In this document: piece after piece, positions 8,029-15,362 of the stretch
Position numbering within the stretch: position 1 is the first letter of the stretch
How the letters are laid out: every line of letters starts with the position of its first letter
Assembly: GCA_949788275.1 (NCBI GenBank)
Contig: OX460916.1
Location: forward strand, 1,116,001-1,180,000
Direction: 5' to 3'
DNA from: Weeksellaceae bacterium
GTDB lineage: Bacteria > Bacteroidota > Bacteroidia > Flavobacteriales > Weeksellaceae
Length of the DNA: 64,000 bases
Program-made: the position numbers and the translations under genes
Notes under the pieces: model-generated
Seen by the model: only the letters and a program-made list of their open reading frames with translations
Database searches by the model: none
What the model was told of the DNA's origin: nothing

Positions 8029-8036
8029 TAAATTTG
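8029..8036 (+). promoter_or_regulatory. Promoter -7 box for the DUF493 gene
   Basis: TAAATTTG, exact TAnnTTTG match, 15 bases before the ATG at 8052, implying a very short leader. Confidence 0.5.
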
Positions 8037-8051
8037 TAAAAAGATTCAAAA

Positions 8052-8381
8052 ATGAGTGATGATAACAACAATGTTCATTTTCAGCAAATGGATGACAGTG
8101 CCGATAATGAAAAAGATTTCTACAAAGTATTTAAAGAGCGTTTAAACGACGTACAAGGCTTTCCGAGTGATTACATCTTTAAATTTATCTATCCTTCTGG
8201 AGAAGAAACCATGGAGGCTATTAAGGCTATATTTGCAAATGCGAATCCGGCTTATGAATATAAAGCATCTAAAAATAGAAAGTACACGTCGATTAGTGTT
8301 ACCATCTATGCTATTGATGCCGATCAAGTGATTCAATTCTATAAAGACATCTCCGAAATTAAAGATGTTATTATGTTGTAA
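8052..8381 (+). CDS. DUF493 family protein (YbeD-like)
   Basis: 109 residues. The acidic N-terminus (MSDDNNNVHFQQMDDSADNE) is followed by an ACT-like alpha/beta domain: DFYKVFKERLNDVQGFPSDY, then YKASKNRKYTSISVTIYA and DQVIQFYKDISEIKDVIML. This is DUF493, related to E. coli YbeD, a small regulatory-looking domain without a proven role here. Stand-alone; its 3' end runs into a repeat-rich region containing a reverse-complement partner of the 14-mer array. Confidence 0.8.
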   Translation: MSDDNNNVHFQQMDDSADNEKDFYKVFKERLNDVQGFPSDYIFKFIYPSGEETMEAIKAIFANANPAYEYKASKNRKYTSISVTIYAIDADQVIQFYKDISEIKDVIML

Positions 8382-8507
8382 TGGCTAGAGGAGAGATGTT
8401 AGGTAAAAGATATTAGATATTAGACGATAGATGTTAGATGATTTTGGTATCTGATATCTGACATCTCAAATCTACTATTTTCTATATATTTATCTCCTCA
8501 TTCTAGT

Positions 8508-8703
8508 ATCTAAATACTAACGTCTAAATACTAACGTCTAAATACTAACGTCTAAATACTAACGTCTAAATACTAACGTCTAAATACTAACGTCTAAATA
8601 CTAACATCTAAATACTAACATCTAAATACTAACATCTAAATACTAACATCTAAATACTAACATCTAAATACTAACATCTAAATACTAACGTCTAAATACT
8701 AAC
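8508..8703. repeat. Tandem array of a 14-bp unit, 14 copies
   Basis: Fourteen consecutive copies of RTCTAAATACTAAC. Unit 1 and units 8-13 carry A at the first position; units 2-7 and 14 carry G. The blockwise distribution suggests expansion by slippage or unequal exchange. No spacers, so not CRISPR. Two upstream copies of AGATGTTAG (8394-8402, 8429-8437) are the reverse complement of the A-type junction (CTAACATCT). Confidence 0.95.
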
Positions 8704-8723
8704 AGCTAACTTCTAACTCATTT

Positions 8724-8838
8724 GGGCGCCTCCCTACGGGTCAGGCTATCCGCTCCCAATTTTTGCAGCCACTTAATTTCGTTATTAACCTGTTATCCGT
8801 ATAGGCTGCAAAAGATTTCCGCTTCTATCCTTGGCGCG
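8724..8838 (+). repeat. Structured dispersed repeat, copy 2
   Basis: Closing helix GCGCC/GGCGC; 5' hairpin CCC-TAC-GGG; linker AGGCTATCCGCTCCCAA; second hairpin TTTTGCAGCC (8761-8770) with GGCTGCAAAA (8804-8813) and a 33-nt loop; linker CTATCCTT. It lies immediately after the 14-mer array. Confidence 0.88.
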
Positions 8839-8961
8839 ATACGCTCGTTTAAAATCTATCAAAATTTAACTTCTACCACCTTCTAAATACTCATACCTTC
8901 ATTTAGTTTTAATAGGGTAGGGGTATAAACCTGCTACCTTCTATCTATCATCTATCATCTC

Positions 8962-9180
8962 GCATCTATATCAAGCATCAGTTAAAAGATTATTTGCATC
9001 GACTCATTTTTATGTAATTTCTAAAATCTCACGTCTCATATCTATTATCTCACATCTATATCAAGCGTCAGTTAAAAGATTATTTGCATCAACTAAAATC
9101 TTATATCTCACATCTCGCATCTCACATCTATTTCAAGCATCTAGTTAATCCATTATTTGCATCAACTCATTTTTACTAAT
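8962..9180. repeat. Three imperfect direct repeats of about 60-70 bp
   Basis: The core CATCTATATCAAGC, then a GTTAAAAG-type segment, then ATTATTTGCATC and (in copies 1 and 3) ACTCATTTTTA occurs at about 8962-9023, 9052-9093 and 9124-9180. Copy 3 is the most diverged. Spacers are rich in ATCTCACATCT words, similar to the degenerate sequence at 8450-8500. No reading frame is supported in 8839-9578. Confidence 0.75.
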
Positions 9181-9234
9181 TTCTATTGTCTCAAATCTCA
9201 CATCTAATACCCAATAATAATTAATTGTAACTGA

Positions 9235-9250
9235 TTACAAACGTTTGTAA
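9235..9250. promoter_or_regulatory. Perfect 16-bp palindrome resembling a LacI/GalR-type operator
   Basis: TTACAAACGTTTGTAA is a perfect palindrome with the central CAAACGTTTG typical of LacI-family operators such as the PurR box. A second, looser inverted repeat (TAAACGA/TCGTTTA, 9248-9254 with 9261-9267) overlaps its right edge. No intact gene starts within 450 bases, and no LacI-family regulator is in the window. Confidence 0.35.
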
Positions 9251-9578
9251 ACGACTAATATCGTTTAATGTGCTGTATTTAAGCGATATATTTTTTGCTT
9301 ATAAAATCATTTAGACGATTTTTTATAGTTGATAACCAAAATAGGGATGAATAGCTATATAAAGAATGGGCCATTTAGGGCTACTTTTTGTGGGTAAACC
9401 ATGCATAAATAGGTCTTGTTAAAGGAATTGTTGAGGTATATTTTTATATTCTACATCAGAATCTTTTTAGGATAGTTATATTTGAGGAATACAATCCTGA
9501 ATGGATAAATGATTTAAAATCAACAGAAGGCTGTTGCAATTGATGGGTTTATTAACCCTAAGATTGCGCCTATTCTTT

Positions 9579-9634
9579 CGTATACAACTTAGCTCTTATA
9601 TGGATAGACATTATCGTGGTCAGAAGATTGGATA
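9579..9634 (+). pseudogene. Probable relic of a GNAT acetyltransferase
   Basis: The frame reads RIQLSSYMDRHYRGQKIG followed by a stop. This is the acetyl-CoA-binding signature seen in GNAT enzymes (compare LEIQRIYVLKEFHGKRIGQ in the intact gene just downstream). Upstream sequence around 9531-9575 has only scraps (GFINPKIAPI) in another frame. It looks like a decayed paralogue of the 9706 gene, but the match is short. Confidence 0.35.
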
Positions 9635-9705
9635 AGAACGAATAGGAGCAAGAGAGAATACAGAATGGCTTAGTCAACGAATTAAATTAAATATAAATTG
9701 AACCA

Positions 9706-10227
9706 ATGGAAATAAGAAAAGTGACACTAAACGAGGTTGAACAACTACAACAGATAGGCAGACAAACATTTTCAGAAACATTTTCTTCAAGTAATACAAA
9801 AGAGAATATGGCTACTTATTTATCAGAGGGTTTCTCCAACGAAAAGCTAAGAGAAGAATTGAAGAATGAACACTCTGAGTTTTATTTTGCTTCATCTGAA
9901 AACGAAGTCATTGGATATTTGAAAGTCAATTTTGGACAATCGCAAACAGAATTGCAAGATGACACAGCACTTGAGATTCAAAGGATTTATGTTTTAAAAG
10001 AGTTTCACGGCAAAAGAATCGGACAAATGCTTTATGAAAAAGCGATCGAAATTGCCAAACAGAAAAACACGTACTACATTTGGTTAGGTGTTTGGGAAGA
10101 TAATCCAAGGGCAATTAGCTTCTACAAGAAAAATGGTTTTGTTGAATTCGATAAGCATATTTTCAAATTAGGCGATGATGAACAAACCGATATAATGATG
10201 AAATTAATATTAGAAGAGCGGATTTAG
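9706..10227 (+). CDS. GNAT acetyltransferase, PaiA-like
   Basis: 173 residues. GNAT fold: N-terminal IRKVTLNEVEQLQQIGRQTFSETF; the FYFASSENEVIGYLKVNFG beta-hairpin (about 64-82); the acetyl-CoA loop EIQRIYVLKEFHGKRIGQMLYEKAIEIA (about 94-120), with a Q/R-x-x-G-x-G/A-like pyrophosphate site in variant form (FHGKRIG); and LGVWEDNPRAISFYKKNGF at the C-terminal part. The DTFSETF-type start and ENPRAISFYKKNGF resemble PaiA spermidine/spermine N-acetyltransferases. Polyamine substrate is inferred from that resemblance only. Lone gene after a long repeat-rich gap, next to a GNAT relic. Confidence 0.8.
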   Translation: MEIRKVTLNEVEQLQQIGRQTFSETFSSSNTKENMATYLSEGFSNEKLREELKNEHSEFYFASSENEVIGYLKVNFGQSQTELQDDTALEIQRIYVLKEFHGKRIGQMLYEKAIEIAKQKNTYYIWLGVWEDNPRAISFYKKNGFVEFDKHIFKLGDDEQTDIMMKLILEERI

Positions 10228-10473
10228 TCAAATAATAGCGCTAAAATGAAGTTTTGTAGCGAATAATTCAAAGCTTATTTTTTGACGATTTCAATTTTTC
10301 ATGCTTTATACAATAGGTCTTTCACTGATTAAAAAATACAATAGATGCAGGTATTAACGAAGTAAAGAATATCCGATAAACATACAATGATGAGGTTTAA
10401 AGAGGTGAATTTAATCCTTATACGATGCATGAAAAGAACGGATTCCTATGCTAATAATTTTAGAATTAAACAT

Positions 10474-10504
10474 AAAAAAGGAAGTTCAACGACTGAACTT
10501 CCTT
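10474..10504 (-). terminator. Terminator of the PepSY membrane protein gene
   Basis: GGAAGTTCA/TGAACTTCC arms with a 5-nt loop. On the minus strand they are followed by six T. About 75 bases after the stop at 10578. An open frame on the plus strand across it (10387-10584) is therefore rejected. Nothing else is seen in 10228-10577. Confidence 0.85.
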
Positions 10505-10577
10505 TGGGGTTATTGATATCATTAATATTATTCAATTGCGTACTTAAAGTCTCAAATCAAATGCACATAGATGGATA

Positions 10578-11729
10578 TTACTGACGAACTAAACCGTTTT
10601 CTTTTTTCTTTTTTTTCTTCCGCTTATTCCACCAGATAAATGTCCCTGTAATGGGTAAGGAAGTTGCGATTAAACACGAGATAAAATAAATAATTTCAGA
10701 CCATAGACCGTAGAATTCTCCTGTGTGAATTGGGCGAATAAGGCTGGCTATTTTGGTATTGAGTGGTTTATCAGCATAAAGATCTTTCTTTAATAGACTT
10801 CCATTCTGATCGAAGATTAATTTATCGTTTAAATAGGATGATGCTGCATCATCGCTGTATTTAGTAACAATGTAAGTGTCGCTTGGTTTTGAAGGAAATG
10901 AAATACGTGTTGTTCCTTTATAGTCTAACGTTTTGTTTGTAAGGTCTAAAATTCCATCGGGTGACATTTTAGCCAAGTTTTGAATCGTATCCGATTTGAA
11001 TTTTTTATCAGCACCACGATCAAATACTTTTGCACCTAAAACGGCAGAAGCTCCATCTTTATACCATTCAAAAGACCAACATAATCCTGTTAAAGACATC
11101 ACTAAAACAACGAGAAAAGTATAGAAACCTAATACATTATGTAAATCGTGATTTAATCGTTTCCAACGCGCATTGGTTTTAATCTTAAAACCAGGTTTCC
11201 ACACTTTCCAGCTCGCTTTTATTTTTTTAGGAATCCATAAAATTAAACCCGATAGGGTTAAGAAAATTAAAATGATGGTAGAAGTCCCCACAATAGGTCG
11301 ACCGATATCTTCATTCATCAACCAACGGTGCATTTTAAAGTTGAACATATAGAACTCATCATACCACGTTTTATCAATGCTGTGTACTTCACTGCTGTAT
11401 TGATCCAAGACAAAGTTGGTTCCGCGACGATCTTCTTTTGATGTTTTAAGATTAAGTTTGTAAGGCTTATCAGCAGCAGAAGGAATGGTGATTGAATTTA
11501 TCTTTCCTTTATCCAGTGCTTTAATATCCTTCGATAATTCTTCAAGATTTTTGACTGGTAAAGCCGTATTTATCTCAATAGGTGTTGCCAATTGAGCACG
11601 TATCGATTCGTTAAACGTTAACAAAGTCCCCGTAAGGCACGTAATAAAAATAATAATTCCACTACCCAAGCCTAGCCATAAATGCAGATCATTGAAAAGT
11701 TTTCGTACAGAGAAAGTCTTTTTGCTCAT
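10578..11729 (-). CDS. PepSY-associated membrane protein (PiuB/iron-uptake type)
   Basis: 383 residues. PepSY-associated transmembrane family, often found with siderophore or heme uptake; some members are inner-membrane ferric-siderophore reductases. The N-terminal motif FNDLHLWLGLGSGIIIFITCLTGTLLTF contains the first span (about 15-37) and a conserved histidine. Other spans lie near 145-165, 197-217 (LHNVLGFYTFLVVLVMSLTGL) and 342-364 (RPIHTGEFYGLWSEIIYF before it). The C-terminus is strongly basic, WNKRKKKKKKENGLV. Monocistronic with its own promoter and terminator. No TonB receptor is adjacent, so the substrate is unknown. Confidence 0.85.
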   Translation of the reverse strand: MSKKTFSVRKLFNDLHLWLGLGSGIIIFITCLTGTLLTFNESIRAQLATPIEINTALPVKNLEELSKDIKALDKGKINSITIPSAADKPYKLNLKTSKEDRRGTNFVLDQYSSEVHSIDKTWYDEFYMFNFKMHRWLMNEDIGRPIVGTSTIILIFLTLSGLILWIPKKIKASWKVWKPGFKIKTNARWKRLNHDLHNVLGFYTFLVVLVMSLTGLCWSFEWYKDGASAVLGAKVFDRGADKKFKSDTIQNLAKMSPDGILDLTNKTLDYKGTTRISFPSKPSDTYIVTKYSDDAASSYLNDKLIFDQNGSLLKKDLYADKPLNTKIASLIRPIHTGEFYGLWSEIIYFISCLIATSLPITGTFIWWNKRKKKKKKENGLVRQ

Positions 11730-11747
11730 TGTTTTTTAATTTCCGAG

Positions 11748-11755
11748 CAAAAGTA
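11748..11755 (-). promoter_or_regulatory. Promoter -7 box for the PepSY gene
   Basis: Reads TACTTTTG on the minus strand, exact TAnnTTTG match, about 18 bases upstream of the ATG at 11729. Confidence 0.5.
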
Positions 11756-11797
11756 ACCTTTTTATTTAAACTTAATAAAAATAAGGAAAACTTTTTT

Positions 11798-12724
11798 TTA
11801 CGAATTTAGGTAGGTATCGCAATAGGCTTTAATTTGATCAACTTCTGTGGCTGAAAACCACTGAACATCGACATCTTTCTTAAACCAGGTCATTTGGCGT
11901 TTAGCAAAACGGCGGGTATTCTTTTTAATTTCTTCCAGGGCAAATTCCAATGAAATCTCACCGTCAAAGTAAGCAAACAACTCACGGTATCCAACGGTCT
12001 GTAATGCATTTAGATGTCTTAAAGGGTAGAGGGCTTTGGCTTCTTCCAATAAGCCTTCTTCCATCATCAGATCAACCCGATGATTAATACGGGCATACAT
12101 TTCTTCGCGTGGAAGTTCTAAACCTATTTTTAAGGTTTTAAATGGTCTATTCGCTGCTTTTTGGTTTCGAAAGGAAGAAAAAGGCTTTCCAGAACCTCTA
12201 AAAACTTCGAGTGCTCGCGTTACACGTTGTGGATTGAGTAGATTCACTTCCGCATAATAGGTAGGGTCAACCCGAAGTAACTCCTCTTGGAGAAGCACGA
12301 GTCCGTCTTGTTCCAGTTCGGCATTCAGTTGCGCACGAATAGCAGGATCTATCGTCGGAAATTCATCTAAGCCACTGCTAACGGCTTTTTCATATAAACC
12401 CGAACCACCAACCATAACACAGCAATCAGCCTTCTGATAATAATTGGTCAAGAAAGCGATAGCATCGCGTTCAAAATCACCCACTGAGTAATCGGTGTCA
12501 ATGGAAAGGTTTTGAATAAAATGGTGGGGGACACGTGCTTGTTCTTCAGCCGTAGGAACGGCAGTACCAATGCGCATTTCTTGATAGAATTGGCGGCTAT
12601 CGCACGAGATTATTTCAGTGCCTATATGTTCGGCTAATTCAATAGCAAGGCCCGTCTTGCCAATGGCAGTTGGGCCTACTACAGAAAGTAATCGTTTATT
12701 ATTTGATAATTTTTGCATCTTCAA
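11798..12724 (-). CDS. miaA: tRNA dimethylallyltransferase
   Basis: 308 residues. Transfers a dimethylallyl group to A37 of tRNAs that read codons starting with U. The P-loop SVVGPTAIGKTGLAIELA (about 14-31), SCDSRQFYQEMRIGTAVP (about 39-56) with the catalytic aspartate region, GGSGLYEKAV (about 101-110) and LNPQRVTRALEVFRGSGKPFS are all family signatures, as is QTVGYRELFAYFDG near 241. The C-terminal FAKRQMTWFKKD is present, so the protein is complete. Its start overlaps the 3' end of the YkvA-family gene by 26 bases, implying co-transcription. Confidence 0.96.
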   Translation of the reverse strand: MKMQKLSNNKRLLSVVGPTAIGKTGLAIELAEHIGTEIISCDSRQFYQEMRIGTAVPTAEEQARVPHHFIQNLSIDTDYSVGDFERDAIAFLTNYYQKADCCVMVGGSGLYEKAVSSGLDEFPTIDPAIRAQLNAELEQDGLVLLQEELLRVDPTYYAEVNLLNPQRVTRALEVFRGSGKPFSSFRNQKAANRPFKTLKIGLELPREEMYARINHRVDLMMEEGLLEEAKALYPLRHLNALQTVGYRELFAYFDGEISLEFALEEIKKNTRRFAKRQMTWFKKDVDVQWFSATEVDQIKAYCDTYLNS

Positions 12725-13052
12725 AGGTGTCGTACACAGTTTGTGTCATTTCCCATTTTATAAATTTAAAGATCTCTTTTTTAACGAACTTCATACCAAA
12801 CAGTAGAATTCCGAAATCATCGATTAAACCAAATGGGCCAAATAAGGCTTCGGGAATTAAATCGATTGGAGAGATGATATAAAATAAGGATAAACCTGCC
12901 ATAAACAGATTTTTATAACTTGGTTTATATTCTCCTGTTCGTGTTTTGGTTAGCATTCTAAAAAAAGCACTCACTTTTTCACTAAAGGTTTTATCTTGCT
13001 GCATTTCTACAGCTGCAGCACCTGCTATTTTAAATAATCTTGACTTTTTCAT
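12699..13052 (-). CDS. YkvA/DUF1232 family small membrane protein
   Basis: 117 residues from the chosen ATG (MKKSRLFKIAGAAAVEM). An upstream in-frame ATG at 13097 would add 15 unlike residues and lies at the putative -7 region (TACTTTG-like, near 13085), so I prefer the inner start. The DUF1232 core is LFMAGLSLFYIISPIDLIPEALFGPFGLIDDFGILLFGMKFVKKE: a hydrophobic segment followed by SPIDLIPE and a second hydrophobic segment, as in YkvA. Role unknown. It overlaps miaA by 26 bases. Confidence 0.8.
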   Translation of the reverse strand: MKKSRLFKIAGAAAVEMQQDKTFSEKVSAFFRMLTKTRTGEYKPSYKNLFMAGLSLFYIISPIDLIPEALFGPFGLIDDFGILLFGMKFVKKEIFKFIKWEMTQTVYDTFEDAKIIK

Positions 13053-13113
13053 GTTGTTACAGTTCTTATGTACTATGTAATACAAAGTAAGTGCCAAGTT
13101 TTAAATTGGCAGT

Positions 13114-13722
13114 CTAGAGTACTTTAATTTCAAAGACTTTTTCATGGGCTAAATAGCCTTCTAATATATCTTTGGAATGAATCTTAGCAACACCCACAGG
13201 GGTCCCGGTATAGATTAAGTCGCCCTTTTTTAGGGTGAAATACTTAGAGCATTCAGCGATTAAGGTATCGATCTTAAAGATCATATCTTGGCTATTTCCT
13301 TCTTGTGCAAGGGTTTGGTTTCGGTCTAGACGAAATGACAAATTGTCTAAGTCGTAATTTTCTTTGGGATAAAAATCACTTGCAAACGCTGATCCATCAA
13401 ACGCTTTAGAAATTTCCCATGGAAAGCGCTTCTCCTTTAAGACCGTCTGAACATCGCGGGCCGTAAAATCAATACCCAATCCAATTTCACTGTAGTAGCG
13501 ATGGGCGAATTGAGGTTGAATCATTTTTCCGACACGGTCAATTTTAATTACGATTTCGGTTTCAAAATGGACTTCGTTGGTAAAAGCTGGAATTACAAAA
13601 GGCATGTTTTTTCGTAAGATAGCCGAATCGGGCTTCATAAAAAACATGGGTGAATCGGGGATATCGTTGTTTAATTCTTTGGCATGTTCGGCATAGTTAC
13701 GGCCTACACAAATAATTTTCAT
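13114..13722 (-). CDS. Fumarylacetoacetate hydrolase family protein (FAHD1-like)
   Basis: 202 residues, about the minimal length for the FAH catalytic domain. The start MKIICVGRNYAEHAKEL and MFFMKPDSAI are typical of acylpyruvate hydrolases/oxaloacetate decarboxylases. The metal ligands are visible as HFETEIVIKI (about 55-64) and the later GIDFTARDVQ; AFDGSA (about 109-114) and YTGTPVGVAKI (near 171-181) complete the fold. It probably cleaves a small 2,4-diketo acid or decarboxylates oxaloacetate in the cytoplasm. Exact substrate not determinable. Lies in a run of leftward genes, 40 bases after the exonuclease gene. Confidence 0.85.
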   Translation of the reverse strand: MKIICVGRNYAEHAKELNNDIPDSPMFFMKPDSAILRKNMPFVIPAFTNEVHFETEIVIKIDRVGKMIQPQFAHRYYSEIGLGIDFTARDVQTVLKEKRFPWEISKAFDGSAFASDFYPKENYDLDNLSFRLDRNQTLAQEGNSQDMIFKIDTLIAECSKYFTLKKGDLIYTGTPVGVAKIHSKDILEGYLAHEKVFEIKVL

Positions 13723-13762
13723 ACGTTGTAATTATCGATTTAATAAGAAAAAATGGGCTTTA

Positions 13763-14521
13763 TTAGAAGCTTGAACTTAGTTTGATGCGCGTAAATACTT
13801 TCTTGGTATATAAGGGAAAATCGGCATTTTGTAACCAATTATAATACCCTGGATCTTTACGGAATACTTCCGCCACATTTTGTCCTTTGTATTTTCCAAA
13901 TCCAATGTTTTCATCGCCTTGTTCGTCAATCAATATAAAACCAGCTAAATCGGCCGTTTTGCGTTGAGAAGAAAATTCGCTTAAAAATTTATTATCATTT
14001 TCTAACTCATCGTATTTTTCAATTTGAGCCATCAAAACCTCATAGGTAGCCATGGTATCTGCTTCGGCTGAATGGGCATCGACTAACTCTTTACCACAAT
14101 AATGCTTATATGCCGCAGACAAGTTTCTTGGTTCCATTTTATGGAAGATAACTTGCACATCAATCGGGCGATGTTTTCCAAGGTCAAAATCGAAGCCATT
14201 GCGTAACAGTTCTTCTGCCAGTAGAGGAATATCGAAGCGATTCGAGTTGAATCCCGCTAAGTCAGAATCCTTAATCATGCCCATAATCTGAGGGGCAATT
14301 TCTTTAAACGAAGGCGCATCGGCCACATCTTCATCACTAATTCCATGAATTAGGGTTGTTTCTGGAGGTATAGGCATTCCAGGATTCACTTTCCACGTTT
14401 TGGTTTCTGTAGTACCATCGGTAAAAGCTTTCACAATACAAATTTCAACAATACGATCCTTTGCAATGTTGATTCCTGTTGTTTCTAAATCGAAGAAACA
14501 TATATTTTTAGTTATTTTCAT
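13763..14521 (-). CDS. DEDDh 3'-5' exonuclease (DNA polymerase III epsilon-like)
   Basis: 252 residues. Exo I: CFFDLETTGINIAKDRIVEI (about 9-28) with the Asp-Glu pair. Then IHGISDEDVADAPSF, LAGFNSNRFDIPLLAEELL (Exo II, about 92-110) and DAHSAEADTMATYEVL (Exo III, H-x4-D, about 148-163): a complete DEDDh set. The C-terminal IGFGKYKGQNVAEVFRKDPGYYNWLQ resembles the C-terminal domain of exodeoxyribonuclease X-type enzymes, so it is probably a stand-alone repair nuclease. Its ATG overlaps the pssA stop by four bases. Confidence 0.88.
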   Translation of the reverse strand: MKITKNICFFDLETTGINIAKDRIVEICIVKAFTDGTTETKTWKVNPGMPIPPETTLIHGISDEDVADAPSFKEIAPQIMGMIKDSDLAGFNSNRFDIPLLAEELLRNGFDFDLGKHRPIDVQVIFHKMEPRNLSAAYKHYCGKELVDAHSAEADTMATYEVLMAQIEKYDELENDNKFLSEFSSQRKTADLAGFILIDEQGDENIGFGKYKGQNVAEVFRKDPGYYNWLQNADFPLYTKKVFTRIKLSSSF

Positions 14522-15258
14522 TTGATAATTTCTTTTTTAAATAAGATCGAAGTGATGATATAAAGGGCAATTACAAAAGGAATGGCCGTAATTTTTAAGG
14601 CGATTACCAATCCAAGTGTAATAAGTAGAAAAATATATTTATAGTAATTTTCTTTCCAACCTAAGCCTTTAAATTTTAAGGCAAATAACGGCATATCAAC
14701 AATAAGGAAAACACTCATTACGATACAAATAAGTGGTAATACATAAAGGTCGATGCTTGGGCTAATTAAGGTGCCGTTTGTAAAGTAAATAGAGAATATC
14801 GAAAAGATAAACAAGGTATTCGACGGTGTGGCTAATCCCTTAAAATAAACAGTCTGCTCTTCGTCTAGGTTAAATTTCGCTAAACGCAAGGCCGAAAAAG
14901 CCGGTATAATGAATGCGAACAAAGAAAGCGCAGATAATTTCAAAAAACCATTATCATAGATATACTCATTGGCATAATGATTAAATACACTAAACATCAT
15001 CAAACCGGGAACTACGCCAAAGGAAACACAATCGGCTAAGGAGTCTAATTCTTTCCCAATGGGACTCTCCACTTTCAATAAACGAGCCGTCATTCCATCT
15101 AGAAAATCGGCTACTAAGGATACCAGCATCAATACCATTACAATGGTTATAATTTCATCCGTGGCTTGTCCATTGCTCGAAATCAAAAATATAGAGGATA
15201 GAACACCACAACTTAAGTTGAATAGAGTCAGGTAATTCGGAATGGTGAATAATTTCAT
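14518..15258 (-). CDS. pssA: CDP-diacylglycerol-serine O-phosphatidyltransferase
   Basis: 246 residues, integral membrane. Makes phosphatidylserine, the precursor of phosphatidylethanolamine. The CDP-alcohol phosphotransferase motif is complete: DFLDGMTARLLKVESPIGKE followed by LDSLADCVSFG (about 51-81), giving D-G-x2-A-R-x8-G-x3-D-x3-D. About seven hydrophobic spans are visible. The start MKLFTIPNYLTLFNLSCGVL matches the family. It shares an ATGA overlap with the exonuclease gene downstream. First gene of the leftward group ending near miaA. Confidence 0.95.
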   Translation of the reverse strand: MKLFTIPNYLTLFNLSCGVLSSIFLISSNGQATDEIITIVMVLMLVSLVADFLDGMTARLLKVESPIGKELDSLADCVSFGVVPGLMMFSVFNHYANEYIYDNGFLKLSALSLFAFIIPAFSALRLAKFNLDEEQTVYFKGLATPSNTLFIFSIFSIYFTNGTLISPSIDLYVLPLICIVMSVFLIVDMPLFALKFKGLGWKENYYKYIFLLITLGLVIALKITAIPFVIALYIITSILFKKEIIK

Positions 15259-15327
15259 AGAATTAAATTTCGCCTACAAAAATACAAACATTATGTTCTC
15301 AATCGGTATAAAACACAATAAAACCTT

Positions 15328-15335
15328 TATTTTTG
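15328..15335 (+). promoter_or_regulatory. Promoter -7 box for the PorV-like gene
   Basis: TATTTTTG, exact TAnnTTTG match, 27 bases before the GTG start at 15363. Confidence 0.5.
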
Positions 15336-15362
15336 AGTTTTATTAGACGTAATTAAATCCTT

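Noticed and set aside
8508-8703. Could the regular array be a CRISPR?
   Set aside because: The 14-bp units are contiguous, with no unique spacers, and no cas genes are present.
9420-9530. GIY-YIG nuclease relic
   Set aside because: A few residues (VYFYIL and EEYNPEWINDL) suggested one, but the match is too short and in mixed frames.
10387-10584. 65-codon open frame on the plus strand
   Set aside because: It runs across the terminator of the PepSY gene and encodes no recognisable protein.
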